Shown here piece after piece: positions 11,701-25,400 of a stretch of 64,000 nucleotides of DNA. The notes under the pieces were generated by a model, which was given only the letters and a program-made list of their open reading frames with translations, was not told the origin of the DNA and ran no database searches. Numbering within the stretch: the stretch's first letter is position 1; each line of letters opens with the position of its first letter. The stretch is from Ascaris suum. Taxonomy: Eukaryota; Nematoda; Chromadorea; Rhabditida; Ascarididae. The position numbers and the translations under genes are program-made. Location of the stretch: positions 2,508,501 to 2,572,500 of the forward strand of contig CM024183.1 of the NCBI GenBank assembly GCA_013433145.1, in the 5' to 3' direction.

Positions 11701-14700
11701 GCGACTAAAAAAGTACCATTTAATGTTTAAGCAGTGAGATGTTCGTGTTGACGGAAAGTGCATTGACAAGCTTATGTGATGAGGTGAGCGGAAAGATTCG
11801 TGCAGGATTTGAAGTTTTCTCATTTTGTCGAAGGAGACTGCATACGGGTTTTTATATTTTAGGAGCTATGTCTTAATCAACATATTTTTTGTTATATATC
11901 TAGGCAGAATTACGCAAATAATTGGGTGCCTTCTGCTCGGTGAGGTTTATTTGCTTTCATAAAAATTGCGTCTTTGTTTTCCAAAATTTTCATCAAGCAA
12001 ACAGGAAGTTTTTAGATTAAATCCATTCCATGCGGGTATGATTTTCGGGTGTTTCTCAGACTTGAGTTTCAGTTTTCAATCCTTTGCTGAAGTGAATTGG
12101 ACCGAAAATAAGGGTCGAGTCATACTTTCCGCTTGCTCATATGAGTAGAAAGGGCACAAACTGCATGCTTTTTCATTCATTCCTTTTAAGTCCTGAAGAG
12201 AAGCAAGAAAGCAATTCGATATGGGGCTAGGCTTATTTTTATCTTCAAATTGCATTCGTTTACATATGAGGAGCCTATAAATGACCTTCATAAGACATGT
12301 GGGAACCAGTATTGCGACCTTTCATGCCGTTATCATAAACTAGCATTACAGTATGACCTCATGGAAATAAGTTGTTAGGATTGAAGCTTTATCACTAAAT
12401 TTTAAACTTTTACGAGCCGTAAGTTGATATGATACTTTATCATTTATCTGTGGAATATTCATTAACAAATGTTACGTTGGCATATTTCCAAATGAAGTGA
12501 TTATTTTTCGATTGATGCATATCTTGGCAGTCGCTTACTTTTCTCCTACGCCTTACGAATAATTCGTCGAATTTTTGTATGGGATTAAAAGTTTTGTGCT
12601 AATAAAAGGAGAGTGATTTAATGTAATTTTTAGCCAGGAAGACAGGCTATACGAATGAGACAAGGATTTCAGCCATTGGATATGAATAATGCCTCACGGG
12701 ATCAAATCAACGATATTGTGGAACGATATGCATATGCAGCTGGATTCGTAAAAGATTGTGGTAATGCTTTTTTCGATGTTATTATTTCTTTATTGTATAT
12801 TCTCGACTCCCTTTAGCTGCATTTCTTGCTGACATTGATAACGTTTCGCGTGAAAACCTTATCAAGGTGTGGAAGTAGTTGGAAAGCTATGCTATCACGG
12901 CTACTGTGTCCTGTAGGTTTATGAAGGAAGAATACATTCTTCATTCTGTGTTAACGAAGACAAGAAGTTGATTTAAATGCAGCAAATCCGAACATCCTGT
13001 GGTCTTACTTAACCAATATTTCTAAGACAAGATGATGGAAATAGAATAAAAAGACGAGAGAAGTTCAATATGTCTTCATTGAAGGTTTTCATGGTGTTGA
13101 AATAAATGTTGGAATGGATTTCGCATTGGCTCAATTAGTTACTGCGACGACAAATTCAAGAAACGATGAATACGGAGGTTCATTAGAGAACAGGACGAGG
13201 ATTCTTTTTGAAGTTATCAATAGTATAAGGTAATTATGTAAAGGTATATTTGTAATAATTTATGCATTTAAAATATAAATTAAATCGTTAGAAACAACAA
13301 ATTTTGGGGACATATCAAATTGAGATTGAAGGGAATGTGTTATTTTGGATGGAGAGGAAATTCGATTTATAGTTGCATTTGGCGAACAATAGTGGGGTTT
13401 GTTGTTGTTGTCTAATTTTGCACTCATCTCTGAGTTTTGCTGATTGCTGAGTGCTGAGTTGACTGATTTGTTTCTAAGTTATCCTAAGAGAATAATGGAA
13501 AGGAATCTTAGATTGAATCAGTGATACTTTTATTAAGTTTCCAACGGTTCGCGATTTACTAATCAGCAAAAATTATAAATTAATTCTCCTAAAATGCAAT
13601 TGGATTTTTGCCGTATTGTTCAATTCGTTTGATGCGAACCGATGCTCCTTTTCTTGAAGCACATGATGGCGTTTAATTTTTTCTCAGTGAAGTAATTTGC
13701 TCAGTTATTGATACCGTTTGAAAAGTTCCAAAGCTTATATAATTTGCTGCATGGATGACATTTTCTCTGTCTCCAGTTTTGCTTCTCCCATTCAGCAAAA
13801 GGGGAGGTATTTGAGGTAGAATTTCTGAACAGGGAACGTTCGGAATTTGTAGAGCGAAAACGAGTCCGTCTTTTGATACTGAACTGGAAACCGCCCTCTG
13901 AGCTCTGAAAGCTGTCGCGTCAATCGGCGAAACAGTCAAAATATAATTCCAGCGAAATGAACAGAAAGATTTCGCTGAAGGTTTTGTGGAAAAGAAAACA
14001 GAATCCCTACATTGTTGTGAGAGGATTCTATGTCTCGTCTCATTGTTATCCTTCTTTCTAAGTGTACTTAAATCTCAATGCCTCGTCTTAGTCATCCTTT
14101 TCTACATATCTGCAAAGCTCGCGACTCCCCCCCCCCCCCCCCCCCTTGTTGCCGCCTATACATTTGTCGCGTTTCTCCGCGACAAAAGCAGTCTTCAGTG
14201 CACTCAATTTAGGAGCATCAAAAAAGATTATCTGTAATTTGGTGATCTCATTGTTGAGGTATGACGTGTCTTTATACTTTTATTGTCCTCATTGCAGGGA
14301 TCGTGTTAAGGATGACAAAAACTTTGTTTTGGGCTTGAAGTTGAGCTCGTTGAATTATGAGGACGGATATGACGAGTGCGAATTCGAACGTTTTTGCAAA
14401 CGCCTTGATGTGAGTTCATCCAACTAAACATCATCAAGAAATCGAAGGCAGTTAACGAATTTTGAAATGCGATTATTCAGATCTTCTATTTTATCTCAGT
14501 GTCTCCCATTTGCGCAAATACTTGGAACCAAGATGCCTTGATCTTTTTTGATCGGGTTCGTAGTTACGCCAAGAATTGTTTTATCCCATCTCTTTCAGTT
14601 GGGCTAGCTTCTCCTGCAAATCTTGTATTATTCCCCACAATTTTCTAAAATAAAGTCGAACTTTTTATGCTGCGTTGTAACAAACACTATCAACTGCTTA

Positions 14701-17700
14701 TAGTAATACTTTGAAGTAATGCGTAATTAGTTTATGAAGCTCATCAAATCGAGCAATTCTATAGGAATTCAACTGTGAAACGTTGAGCAGTTTTGCCCAA
14801 ATCTAAGAAATTCACTTCTTACTAAAAGTTTTTAAAGCTTTTACAACAAGCATCTAGCATTTCATTGATGCCATTTCATTGCTTTAATTGAAAAGCGCTA
14901 GTTTTTTCTAGATGATTTTCCTGGTTTTTTTTAAACCTTCACCATATGTAAGTAGTCTTTGCAACGCAGATCAATATTCTCTTTATGTGTCTACAAAATG
15001 ATCTCCCTGTTTACACCGCCTAGATAGTCAACAAATTCTTTTACGAAATGGAGGAAAACAAGTAAAATTCTGCCATATTTTGTGGTAGTTCTGTAGGAAG
15101 CTGGAATGTATATGTGCCGCTGTTTTGTTTATTGTGGATTTCCTCTATCAGTTCACATCGTCATGATTTAGAAATGTTTTCATGGAGAGGAGATTTTTGT
15201 GCTTTCACTGTTTTGAAAATATCAAGACTTAATTTTCTTGTTAATTACACATTCGTTTTCACTGATTTCAAGAAATCCTGTGAGAATTTTATTAATTTTA
15301 TTAATAACTGAATAATTTGAACTCCCCCTTCCCCTAGTTGAGGGATTAAATATTGCTCGTTTTTTTCTGAATAGGAGAGGGAGGAGGTGGAGGGATTGCG
15401 ACCGAACAATTTAGGTCGCCGTATGTAGATATGTAGAATTTTATGTTAATCTGAAAGTAAGAATAATATCTAGGCAACGAAGTTGGATTACGTTGTGATA
15501 ACTGGTGCTAACTATGAGGCGATCAGACAACGAGAGAAAATAGAACGCGATCCATCCAGGAAATCCGAGGCGTTTTTTGTCAAGTTCGTCATAGCAGTGA
15601 GTTCTGTATATTTCATGGTTTTGGAAGTCTTTTTTTTGGGAGGGGAGGGGGAGGGAGGGTGAGGGAGTGTCACTGAATAGGGAAGAGAAGAGCGTTTACG
15701 TTTCGATTGGAATTACTATTGCAAAACTTCTTGCTCGGATAGCTGTAGTATTCTTGCACGAGGTACACCTGTAATTATTTGAAAACGCAGGTGTTTTTTA
15801 GTGCTATTGTTTGATGGTTCGAAAATGTCACAATCAAATTAACACTGTTTAAAAAATTGTACCTGGTCTGTGAGGAAGTTGAATGTGAACAAAGACTAAG
15901 CCAGAGATGCGCAAAAGGTTCGTTGGGAAAAAGGAAAACAACAAAGGTTTAATGCCCTTGAGAGACCTACTTGGCCGTAATGCTGCTATTTTTTTGTATA
16001 CACTTGCTCATTGAAGTTGTGCTTTTGAATTATATTTTGTTGACCATTATTTTTGCGCATAAAAGGTGCGGTTTTATTCGGCCAGACGATGATTGTTGTT
16101 CTTGAGGTGCGCACAAATATAAAGCGAGCGAAGACATTTCTCTGCGGCGGTTTTCGAGCTGCCGATCAGATGTGGGAAGCCATTTATGAAGGATGGACGG
16201 ATGGAATCATGGTTGCAAGACCGCTAGCAGCCGAACCAGGTGACAATGATTCGTATTTCGAAGATTGCTTTTATGAACCTTTGATTAGAAGCCAAGATCT
16301 GTGAGGGAATCTTAGAACAAGTTTCAGAGTAACTTCACTCGAAGCTGTGAAGTGTTCTAAAGCCACCCAACTACAGTAAAACATCAAACTTTCAAGCGTT
16401 CAAGACGTTTTTGAGTCATCTTATACGAGGTTATCGTTGAGGATAGGATAATTAATAGGCATTGATATCTGCTTCTTGGGAGGAGTCCGAGTGAGAGGAT
16501 TCTCGGGAAAGAAGTCAACCCGAACGCAAGATTTTTTTTAAAGATATGATCATCTTTGAAAATAAGGGACTTCGCGACTCGAGCAATGCCTGTTGGTGTT
16601 GATGTGGAAACGTCTTGTACTTAAAATCAGGTGCAGCCAAAAGTTTTCATAGGTGGGTTTCCACTGATGGCTTGGCATCTATCGGTGGACGGGAAGGAGG
16701 AACTTTATTTTGCACCGCAAAAATACAGTAAAACAAGACGTTGATTGGGTGGGTTCTTTCCTTAGGACGCTGAAAACAGTCGGATAAAGTAACCATTTTT
16801 TGAATAACTGGTCTGAGCTGCGTGATTGCGCAGCCTTTTTGGAACACTTCTTCGATCGGACCCCACAAACTTCCGGAACTCAGATGCGCTGAAGGTTTGT
16901 GTTTGTCGGGATGATTTTTGCGTAGAGATTTTGAGCTGTGTATCGTATCTTCGAAGAATTCTACAAATGTTGGGTTATTCGCTGGATACGTTCATGTAAT
17001 GTTGTTTTTCTTTTCGGGTCGTTGAGGTGGCAGTTTGATTTATCTTGAATTCTTACAGACCTTCCTCGAAGAATCCTAAATCGCGAAGTTACGGGCGCAA
17101 AGAAGTCGCTATTGGATGAAATCGATTATGGATTGAGGTGAGCCTGGGTACCAATGAACATTAATTTTGTAATTTTAACAGGTGAATTTCTTAACTCTAG
17201 GGCTAAAAGTCCTGCAGCGGTTGCAAAAAATGCCCGTAGGTATGTGAAAGATGAGACTTCATGCCCCACTGATTTTGTCTGTTGGTGTTGAGGATTGGAA
17301 TTTATTGGTGCTCTGCATCCTTGGCAAAGCTAATTTTAGGTGAAAGTTTTTTGATAGACTGCAGAAAAACTGCGTTTCAAATCTTCATGTGCGGTCCTTC
17401 TTTCGACTGATCCATAAGTTACTAAAGACCTAAAATCGCTTAAATCTGCACGCGCAAATTTGTATGCATTGCATAGTCGGCCGGATTACGTCACAAGAAT
17501 ACAGCGTTCATGAATTAATTATGGACCGCTTAGAAGACATCTCATCGAGTTGTTTTTTTTCTTCAGACTTCGGTGCCCATTAATCTAACAAAGTGGATTT
17601 TATGAAGCGCATGTAGTATCAATCAGCACCTTAGGGTTTCTCTTTTTGTTGGTTTTTCATCGTCTCGTTTCAGCATCCGCTTAGGCGAGCATTGTTTCGA

Positions 17701-17948
17701 GATTTTTTCCCTTAGAGAAAAAATTATTTCACAAGTGACCGATTGAATGTCCTTTTAGTGAATATGCGGCTGGAACGCAAATGTGGCAACTTGCCAATGA
17801 CAAGGTTGTTATGGACTTAACGAATGCAAATCATGTGGAGCAATTCCGACGGGCAATGCGCGAGCACAACAATAAGAAGATAGTTAATGGCTCGGATCTA
17901 AATCACTTCAGCTTCCCAAAGTTTGAGGTCGAGGTCAAGCTGAGCTAA
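8767..17948 (+). CDS. Old Yellow Enzyme-family NADH:flavin oxidoreductase (incomplete model)
   Basis: FMN-dependent TIM-barrel oxidoreductase, probably reducing enones or quinones with NAD(P)H. Supported exons: 8767-8885, 11114-11242, 12634-12760, 13085-13229, 14298-14409, 15474-15596, 16107-16239, 17059-17137, 17201-17239 and 17759-17948 (TAA 17946-17948), about 398 codons. From 11114 on, every junction phase agrees. Family marks in order: KAPMTEM (FMN site), EGTGNMI, AQLLH joined to PGRQ, GFHGVEIN, the signature NDEYGGSLENRTR, the FMN-phosphate loop CGGFR, and VARPLAAEPDLPRRIL. The C-terminal exon (EYAAGTQMW to EVEVKLS) resembles the tail of nematode members such as C. elegans F17A9.4. About 35 residues normally between APMTEM and EGTGN are missing from the model, as is the first exon (8767 begins with two bases of a split codon). 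The HxAH active-site motif is replaced by NVGM. The gene is tail-to-tail with SCAP, with a 1.5-kb spacer. Confidence 0.92.
14127..14145 (+). repeat. C19 homopolymer in an intron
   Basis: Nineteen C in a row in the oxidoreductase intron between exons 13085-13229 and 14298-14409. One of several long G or C tracts in the window. Confidence 0.9.
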
Positions 17949-19377
17949 GTTTTTACGGGTGATTTACGTGCTCGCCTGAGTGATATTATGAAGGCTGCGA
18001 ATAAACAGGGCGTGTGACAAACCCAGCTGCAGTATAACCCTGATTTTTTAAAACCGCAGTTTTCTCGAATTGCAAGTTTCAGTAGGGGAGGGAATTTAAG
18101 ACGGTTCTTTTGAGTTTTCATGAAGAGATTGCATTGGAGGATGTAGTCAGTCTTATAGTCGCCAGTCAAAGAATCATCATATAACCTTTCGTCTGCTCTT
18201 TTAGCGAACCTGAAGTGGTTATCAGCAGTCGTCTGTCCTTACATCTAAAATCAGACGAAAGCTTCCGGCATCGACTAACTTTCTTAGGGGTTGTGCACCA
18301 TTTCCATATATGTTAGGTGGGACGTCCACAGTTGAGAGTTTTGGAATGCATGCTATTCATGTAAAACGCATTAGCTGCTATAATATCAGCTTCGCCGAAA
18401 TGTTGAAATTTTTTAAGGGATTCATAGGGTTGCAATTACGATTAACCAGTTAAGTGCGTAAATTTACAGGAAAATAAAAAAAGGATACTCGGAAGAGGGA
18501 AAAGCAAGCGGAGCATGTAAACAGTCTGTAAAATATTTATACCCGTGATTGAAATAGAAGTTAACAAAATGAGTTCTTAGAGAAAGAAAGGATATAACTA
18601 TGAACAGAGTACATTAAACAAGGAAAAATATGCAGCTTAAGCGGTTGGTTTATATCATCATACCAAGATGTCGTCAAAAACATCGAAAACGTTTGTTTTT
18701 TGAGAGGAGGAAGGGGAAATCCGCCTAAGCGAAATGAGGTGTTAAACATCAGAGGCGGTCTGCATTTTGAGGAAACGACCAGTTCTTTTTTATGTCGGCA
18801 GTGATCACCTCTAAAACAATCGATGGTTACACCGACAGGTATGTCGTTGCCCTCAAGGTGTGCATCGTTGAGCGGTTTAGAACCGTTATTCAAGACGACG
18901 CACTCAAAAGGTTATTTGAGACGTATTGTTGGTATGTCAACCCGATACATGTTATTTGCGCTGCAGCACAATACTGATCTGGAATCCAGAGTTAGTAGTT
19001 TATCGACCGATCCACATATCCGCACCTGAAAATTGGTTGTTCGAAAAAAAATGAGGGAAAATTTATAGGATTAGCAGGTACGCTATATATATCCAATTGA
19101 GCTGCATCACTTGTTAAATGAATGCCCATCTTGAACATCACCGCATTTCATAATGTGACCTTACAGATGTCCGTGTTGATTATGCTGGACTTCTGCTTAA
19201 AAGGTTTTTTTCACTGTATACTTGCTATTTTTGAGGATACAAACACTATGTATATATTCCTTTGCATAAAAGTTAGTCTCAATATTGCAAGAATTTATGA
19301 GCAGCTTTTTATCAGTTATGCATTTATTGTAGTTGGATCTTTGGGAGTATATCAAAATTTTAGCGCTGAGTGGAAAT
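17949..19377. other. Convergent 3' spacer between oxidoreductase and SCAP genes
   Basis: Holds the 3' flanks of two genes pointing at each other. No exon is supported. The frame at 19122-19385 (+) is hydrophobic and unrecognised and probably a chance opening. Confidence 0.5.
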
Positions 19378-19383
19378 TTTATT
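19378..19383 (-). terminator. AATAAA polyadenylation signal of SCAP
   Basis: The minus strand reads AATAAA here, 33 bases after the proposed SCAP stop codon (19419-19417). That distance is normal for a compact nematode 3' UTR and supports the choice of terminal exon. Confidence 0.6.
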
Positions 19384-19416
19384 AGAGGTCAAGAATCGCA
19401 TGCCACGCCAGCTGTG

Positions 19417-22400
19417 TTACGGTAAGCAGAATTCTGGTGGTGGTCCGGTTGACATAAGTGAGTTTTGAAGGATGTTGGCTCCAGACGCAGAAGAATTTTC
19501 CATTGGGGATTCGATGCTGCGCCTTTCCAGTACTTTCTAGTAAATTAAAAGTTGCTGTATGCAACGGAGGTTGGTAATGTGAGTTCTTACTTAACTATTG
19601 TTGCTTCGTTGTTGTTGGGCTTTAATTTTTTCAGATGCTCGGCTGCAAGAAAGGCGTTGAGCCCTCCAATTCTAGTAATTCTAGTAAGGGATGTTCTAAA
19701 ATGACAAAAACTAACTAAATGGGATGTGAACACGTTTACAGGCCAAAATGCCAAAAAGTACCCGTCGAATCATAATTCTGTAGTTTAGATCCCAGAAAAG
19801 TAGAGAATCGCCACAGCTGGTTGCAGCCAAGTCATCGCTCATCGCCACTAGAAAGCGCCTCTCGACAACCGAAATGTCCTGAAACTCAAGTCCGATAAAC
19901 ATAGCTTTCAAAATTTTCTTTCATATATTCCCATATTCCGGTTTCGTATATTCGGCTTCTGCATTGATGTGATTTGTGTGGGGCAGCGGCACTAATTTTC
20001 ATAAAAGAGTCGCCTTGATTCGCCAATTATCCAGCTCTTTAGGTACTCCTAACTCAAATGCCAACATAGCAGGATTGGGGTTACGACGTCGTTTCCATTT
20101 CTTGCTTGTCCCCAAATTTCGTGACATTTTCTGATTTCTAAAAGAGACTATCAAACGACACGAAGCTAATTCCCGACCAGCACCTTTCGTGGTCCCATGT
20201 ATGAACATCTACGCAGATACAACGTCGCAACAACATGAACCCAGCAAACCATACATATACAGCATTCCTACACGAAGTCGTTATTTAACGTGCATCATGC
20301 AACCACAACTTACATTCTTAGGTGAGTCCGATTCTGGCCGTATTTTTGTATGCAACTGTCCACTGAATTTATCCCATATCCAGAGATGACCATCAGAGCT
20401 GTGACCTAGCAACATCAAATCTGTGCACGCCAATTCGACGGTTTCGTTCGTCGGAAATACATCGTCTATCGTTCTGCAAGCATTCGCAAAACTTGGGCCC
20501 CACATTCGAGCACTGGAAGGCAACAAGCCTGCGGCTTTAGAGCAATCCTTATGAATGTTACAAAAATGCTCAGCAAAGAATGTGGTTCCCACAAAAGTGT
20601 CCGCTGATGTGGCCACGGAGACTGCATTTGTGCACTATGATAAAGTTGCCTGAACTTATAGAAAAGGGTCAATATAAACATTTTCCTGCGTTGCTTTTGT
20701 CTTCTTCACGAGGGTTCAGTATTTAATGGCATAGGTTGAAAAAGAACAAGTCAAGGGTTTAACAAAACAAAGTTTATGTTGAATACCTATATGGTCTCTG
20801 TTTAATACAAGGGAGCGCGCTGTTCTTTCTAAATGTCCTAACTCAGAGGATGCTGACACAGCTGAATCGGGATCAACCACATATGCAGTCCACCCTCAGA
20901 CATCATCGGCGATTATAAACTGAAACGTTCCTAAAACAACAAAAATCATTGTGGCATTTTCGAAAAACAGTCAGATGATATCCCCTTTCTTTTCTATTGG
21001 AACATTACGTACCTTACAACTATGAACAACTGCTTTCTATGTCAACTATCTGCTGAGGAAGTTGATTAAAGAACACAAATGAGGTTTAACCTTATCAACT
21101 GTCCATTTTCAAGGTCCCAAAAGCAAATAATACCGTCCTCACAACTGCTATACAAAATCTGAAAGCATGATTCGCATGAGAAAAAACAATCAACGAAAAC
21201 GTAGGATATAGCTTTAATAGAGAACACAGGGTTTCTAATTTTTAAGTTTTAAGAAGGGATCCCATATTCGACGGGACCTCCCAATTATCCAAACTTTCGA
21301 GAATGAGGTCTTACATTCAAGACAGCATGCTACGAGCTATCGTACCCTCTTCACCCTCCAAGATTAAAGAGTGAGATTCAAAAAACTTCAACTCAACAAC
21401 TATTTTCGTGGCACCAACATATTTTCCAATCTGACACTCGTTCAAGAAAACAGTTGCATATGATGAAGTGTGCAGTAGCAGTCACATCCCTCATGAATTG
21501 ATCAGCTGCTCCACATTTCAAGCGCGATTCGTATTCAGGGTACCGCGTCCTCCTGAACAGGAGGAGAACTTCTCGAACCGAAGACCACTTGAACATAAGA
21601 CCTCTCTGTTCAAACTTAAGAGATCCAACTTTTTACTTCCGGAGATATGCCATCTTCTCAAAACGTATAACGTGCTATAGCTCACGTTTTCTATTCCTAT
21701 CTTGTACTGCCGACTTCATTTGTTAACCTTACATTTGTTGCATGGTCGATGCATGTAGAAATCACAGGAGCATTGTGTCCTTGTAAGGTGAACTGAAGTC
21801 GAGAAGATCGCACATCAAACACCTGAATATTTCGACCACTTTATCGAAACACCAGCAAGAACGGTGGTTACGGCTAAGAGTGCAAAGCTTCCGATTTCTG
21901 TCTTGAGGGATTTTAAGCAATTTCAAAAGAAGCGTCATCTATTTCCTTTCCACTGGCAGAACAAAATTTCTGCTCAACTACTTACGCACCACACTCATTC
22001 CCTTCTGGAAGTCTGCAAAGATTTTGTAAGAAAAAGCCGTTATCGATCGTGAACTCTCCAAATCTCGAAATATGAGTGTGACCTATCAGTCCATATGGTG
22101 CAATATTATTTGCGGCAATATGTGGTTCCCCTACCCCCTCCTCCAGCCGGTCGTTCGCAGATGCGAGATACTTGAAAGAAAGGGCAACTGCTAATACTTC
22201 TGTGGAGGCTACTGCATGTAACCAGTATTAGATTATGGACTTTACAACGGAATATCAACCTTTAACGTGTGATCATCACTCGCTGTAACAACGTTCGTCC
22301 GTCCAGCTACGAGGCGTGTGATCGGCATCTGATGTGCCCGTCCATACCATATACTATGCATGTGATGAACTGATTGTGGCTGCAATGCAAATATGCTTTT

Positions 22401-25400
22401 AAGAAATTTGTTTTACAACATGAAGTGATCACCTCGAATGCGTTCATAAGCAAGTCGAAATCACACGCTCGTACTTGTCTGACCCCAGTCAATAGCCGGA
22501 AGGGAGGCATATTTGAGAAACGGACACAAGATGCGTTCTGTTGTGATGGTCCACTGGCTTCAGTTGTCGCCCAAAAACAGAGAAAAACCAAACACAAAAT
22601 GCCTAATAATCCATTCCCTTGTAAAAGCAGGCAGTTCTCAATACCAGCAAACCAAAAAGTGGAAACAAAACCGGCGATAGGGTGTTAAATCATGGTGTAA
22701 ACCATACTTATAAGAATGCCCTACAGCTTGCGAAGTGAAGGTAAAGGACCGAATGATTCACACATGAACAGATCTTGCGAGTGCTTGTTTAACAAAAAAC
22801 GCCGCTATCAGATGCCATTAATGCCTAACTGTGGTCACTAATTGTTTGATAACTGTCCTCCAACTACTACTACATAGTTTATCTCGGCAGTTAAAAATGA
22901 ACGACTGAATATGCCCGAGGCTCGAACCAACAGATTCCGAGTAACTTCGTAAACTTCATACGCAGTTTTAATTAATCACAACAAGACTATTACAATACCT
23001 GTAAAACTCAAACTTCTACAAGCTGATACGAATTAACCGATGAGGCACAACAAAGCAGAATGGTTGAACGTTGCAGCTCAGTCAAGTCAAGTCAAGCTCT
23101 ATGAGATATTTCATGTTTTCAGTGAAAGTTGATTTTGTATAGGAGACCTGATCGACGGTGAAGCCTATATCGAGGAACTCGACGGTGCCATCCAATCGAA
23201 CAATCACTGCGCGGCCACAACAAATCTCAAAACAGTCTTACTTTGCATTTAACTGCTATAGCAATAATAAAACAAGCAGCAATAGTGATGAGCTGCAACT
23301 TAAAAATATTAAAACAATTAAACAATAAGAGTCGAAATGGTGATAAAAATAATTAAACTAACTGCAGAACTGATCCTAACAATTCCCTTCAAATATCTTT
23401 GAAGAAAACTGCTGCAATGAATAAAAACAGAATTAAAAACCCTACAGGATGTTCACATGCACGCTTTCTCAGGACAACTTTCAATCCCCATGCTCTTTCA
23501 TGCGGAAGTGGTTTCTTTTGCAATTCTGCTGAGTGACTTTGAAATGAGTTCTTGCGCATCGCGTGCTGACTATAATCTACCGTCGTGTCTTCTCTGTACA
23601 CCTACTACGCTCAAGTTTTTAATGCCAACTTGACTGGCTACTTAAGTTACCATGGAAAATTCAAATAAATCTATTCGGATAATAAAGAGGAAAAAATTAT
23701 GGCGCCAGAAAACACATAGAATGTGGTCTCACAAATTAATAATTTTCCAATCAGCCAATCAACGCTATCAGGAATACTGCTTCCATAAACGTTCTATATA
23801 AAAAAACACTTGATTAGCATCCACCCTCAACTCCTGACGTTGGAAACCGAGAAGCAAATCAAATGCAGATTTATTGCAGCCAATGACTTGTTATATCACC
23901 GAAATTTAGCGAACCTGCAGATGAATAACGCCAGCTTTTGAATGCGAACCTTTGAAAACGGCAACCACATGGCTCAGCTCACTATTCGCCACCTCCACCG
24001 AACCATCCGCACATCCCAATATTATCGTGTTCTGCCTAAAATGGCCATAAAAAGTACGCCATAAAATCAGATCATTCACTTCGAACGATAAAATAATTTC
24101 ACGTGAGGAGATTCAAACTCTCAAATATCACATTTACTTTCGAAGAAATTTCAGCACGTTGCAAAAAATGGACTAGAATGTTTCACTGAATCCTTCTTTA
24201 CAGGATGAAACATCGGTCATGCAAACTTTTCGTTGCAATCGATTCATTTGTTAAGGCGACATTCACTACAAAACGAGCAAAATCCAACGATAAATCCTTA
24301 TTAAGTGCAGCAACGCGCATATTAAAAATTCCGCTAAGGCCATTTCTTTTGAAATGATGTCTCCATCCTAATTTACAATGATTTTAATAGGTGATTTTCA
24401 CATATAGCAGTGACGAGTCCAATATAAATTCTTCATTGCCTTTTTTCACCTTACTCTTTGCTTCTAATCAAGGAAGCAACTATATCCACAGCACATCAAA
24501 AACGGTTCGATAATTCTATCCGTTTCCTCAACACAATAAAATTCAGTAAAACCTTTAAGATAACGAAAAACATTACCGCAATTAATCATCTAAGATGGCG
24601 TAAACAAACAATTTCAAAAGAATGCAGCGTTCATTTGTAACCAACTCAATCTGCATATGGCGCTAAAACCTTCCTAAAAGGGAATAAGGACTTAATGAAA
24701 GGCATAAAACCTGTGACTGTGAACGGTGACCTAATCTCTATCTTTTCCTTGCGAAGTGAGGGTCTTATTCGTTCCACAATGTTAAGGTGGTGGCAATAAA
24801 GCTACGTACATGACAGCCATACACCAGATCTGTGCCAGCTCGTGCGCGTGTCCATTTCGTTGGATTGTTGCTTTGATATCTTTTGAAAGGTGCGCTCCAC
24901 TTACTGAGGACTGTGTCGATGAAACTATTGCAATTGGAACTGCACGGTGTCTTAATGATCCATATCGTTCCATTTCTTGCACTATAAAATAATCTTGCAA
25001 CCATGAGCGAGATGGTGACGGGAAGAGCAAGAGGGTGAAAGAAAAGGAGTAATTTGGCACCGAGGATAGAGCCAATGGCGTATCCTGAGAGAGGATTTTC
25101 TGCCTGGATAAGCACAAAGGTAACAGTCAAACCACTGAGATAATAAAAAAAACCAGCCGATCGTAACAGACCGACCTATCGACTGCGTGGTTGCTTCGAA
25201 TCGCAGTTAGCACACTCTATATCCTCAAAAATCCCCTTATCACTATCGAATCTTCCCAAATCAAGCATGGATGAATAAAAAAGTTAAGGCAAAGAAAGCC
25301 AAAATAACAGCAATATTTGAAAAGCCAAGTTCCATTTTATGCCTTGAAATAAGCATATAATTTACAAGGACATTTCGCACAACTCCTTGAAACTTGCAAT

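Noticed and set aside
19999..20208. Minus-strand frame with a basic segment (KKWKRRRNPNP) between two SCAP WD40 exons
   Set aside because: Exons 20473-20314 and 19878-19762 join directly in phase and in alignment with SCAP, so this piece is probably intronic.
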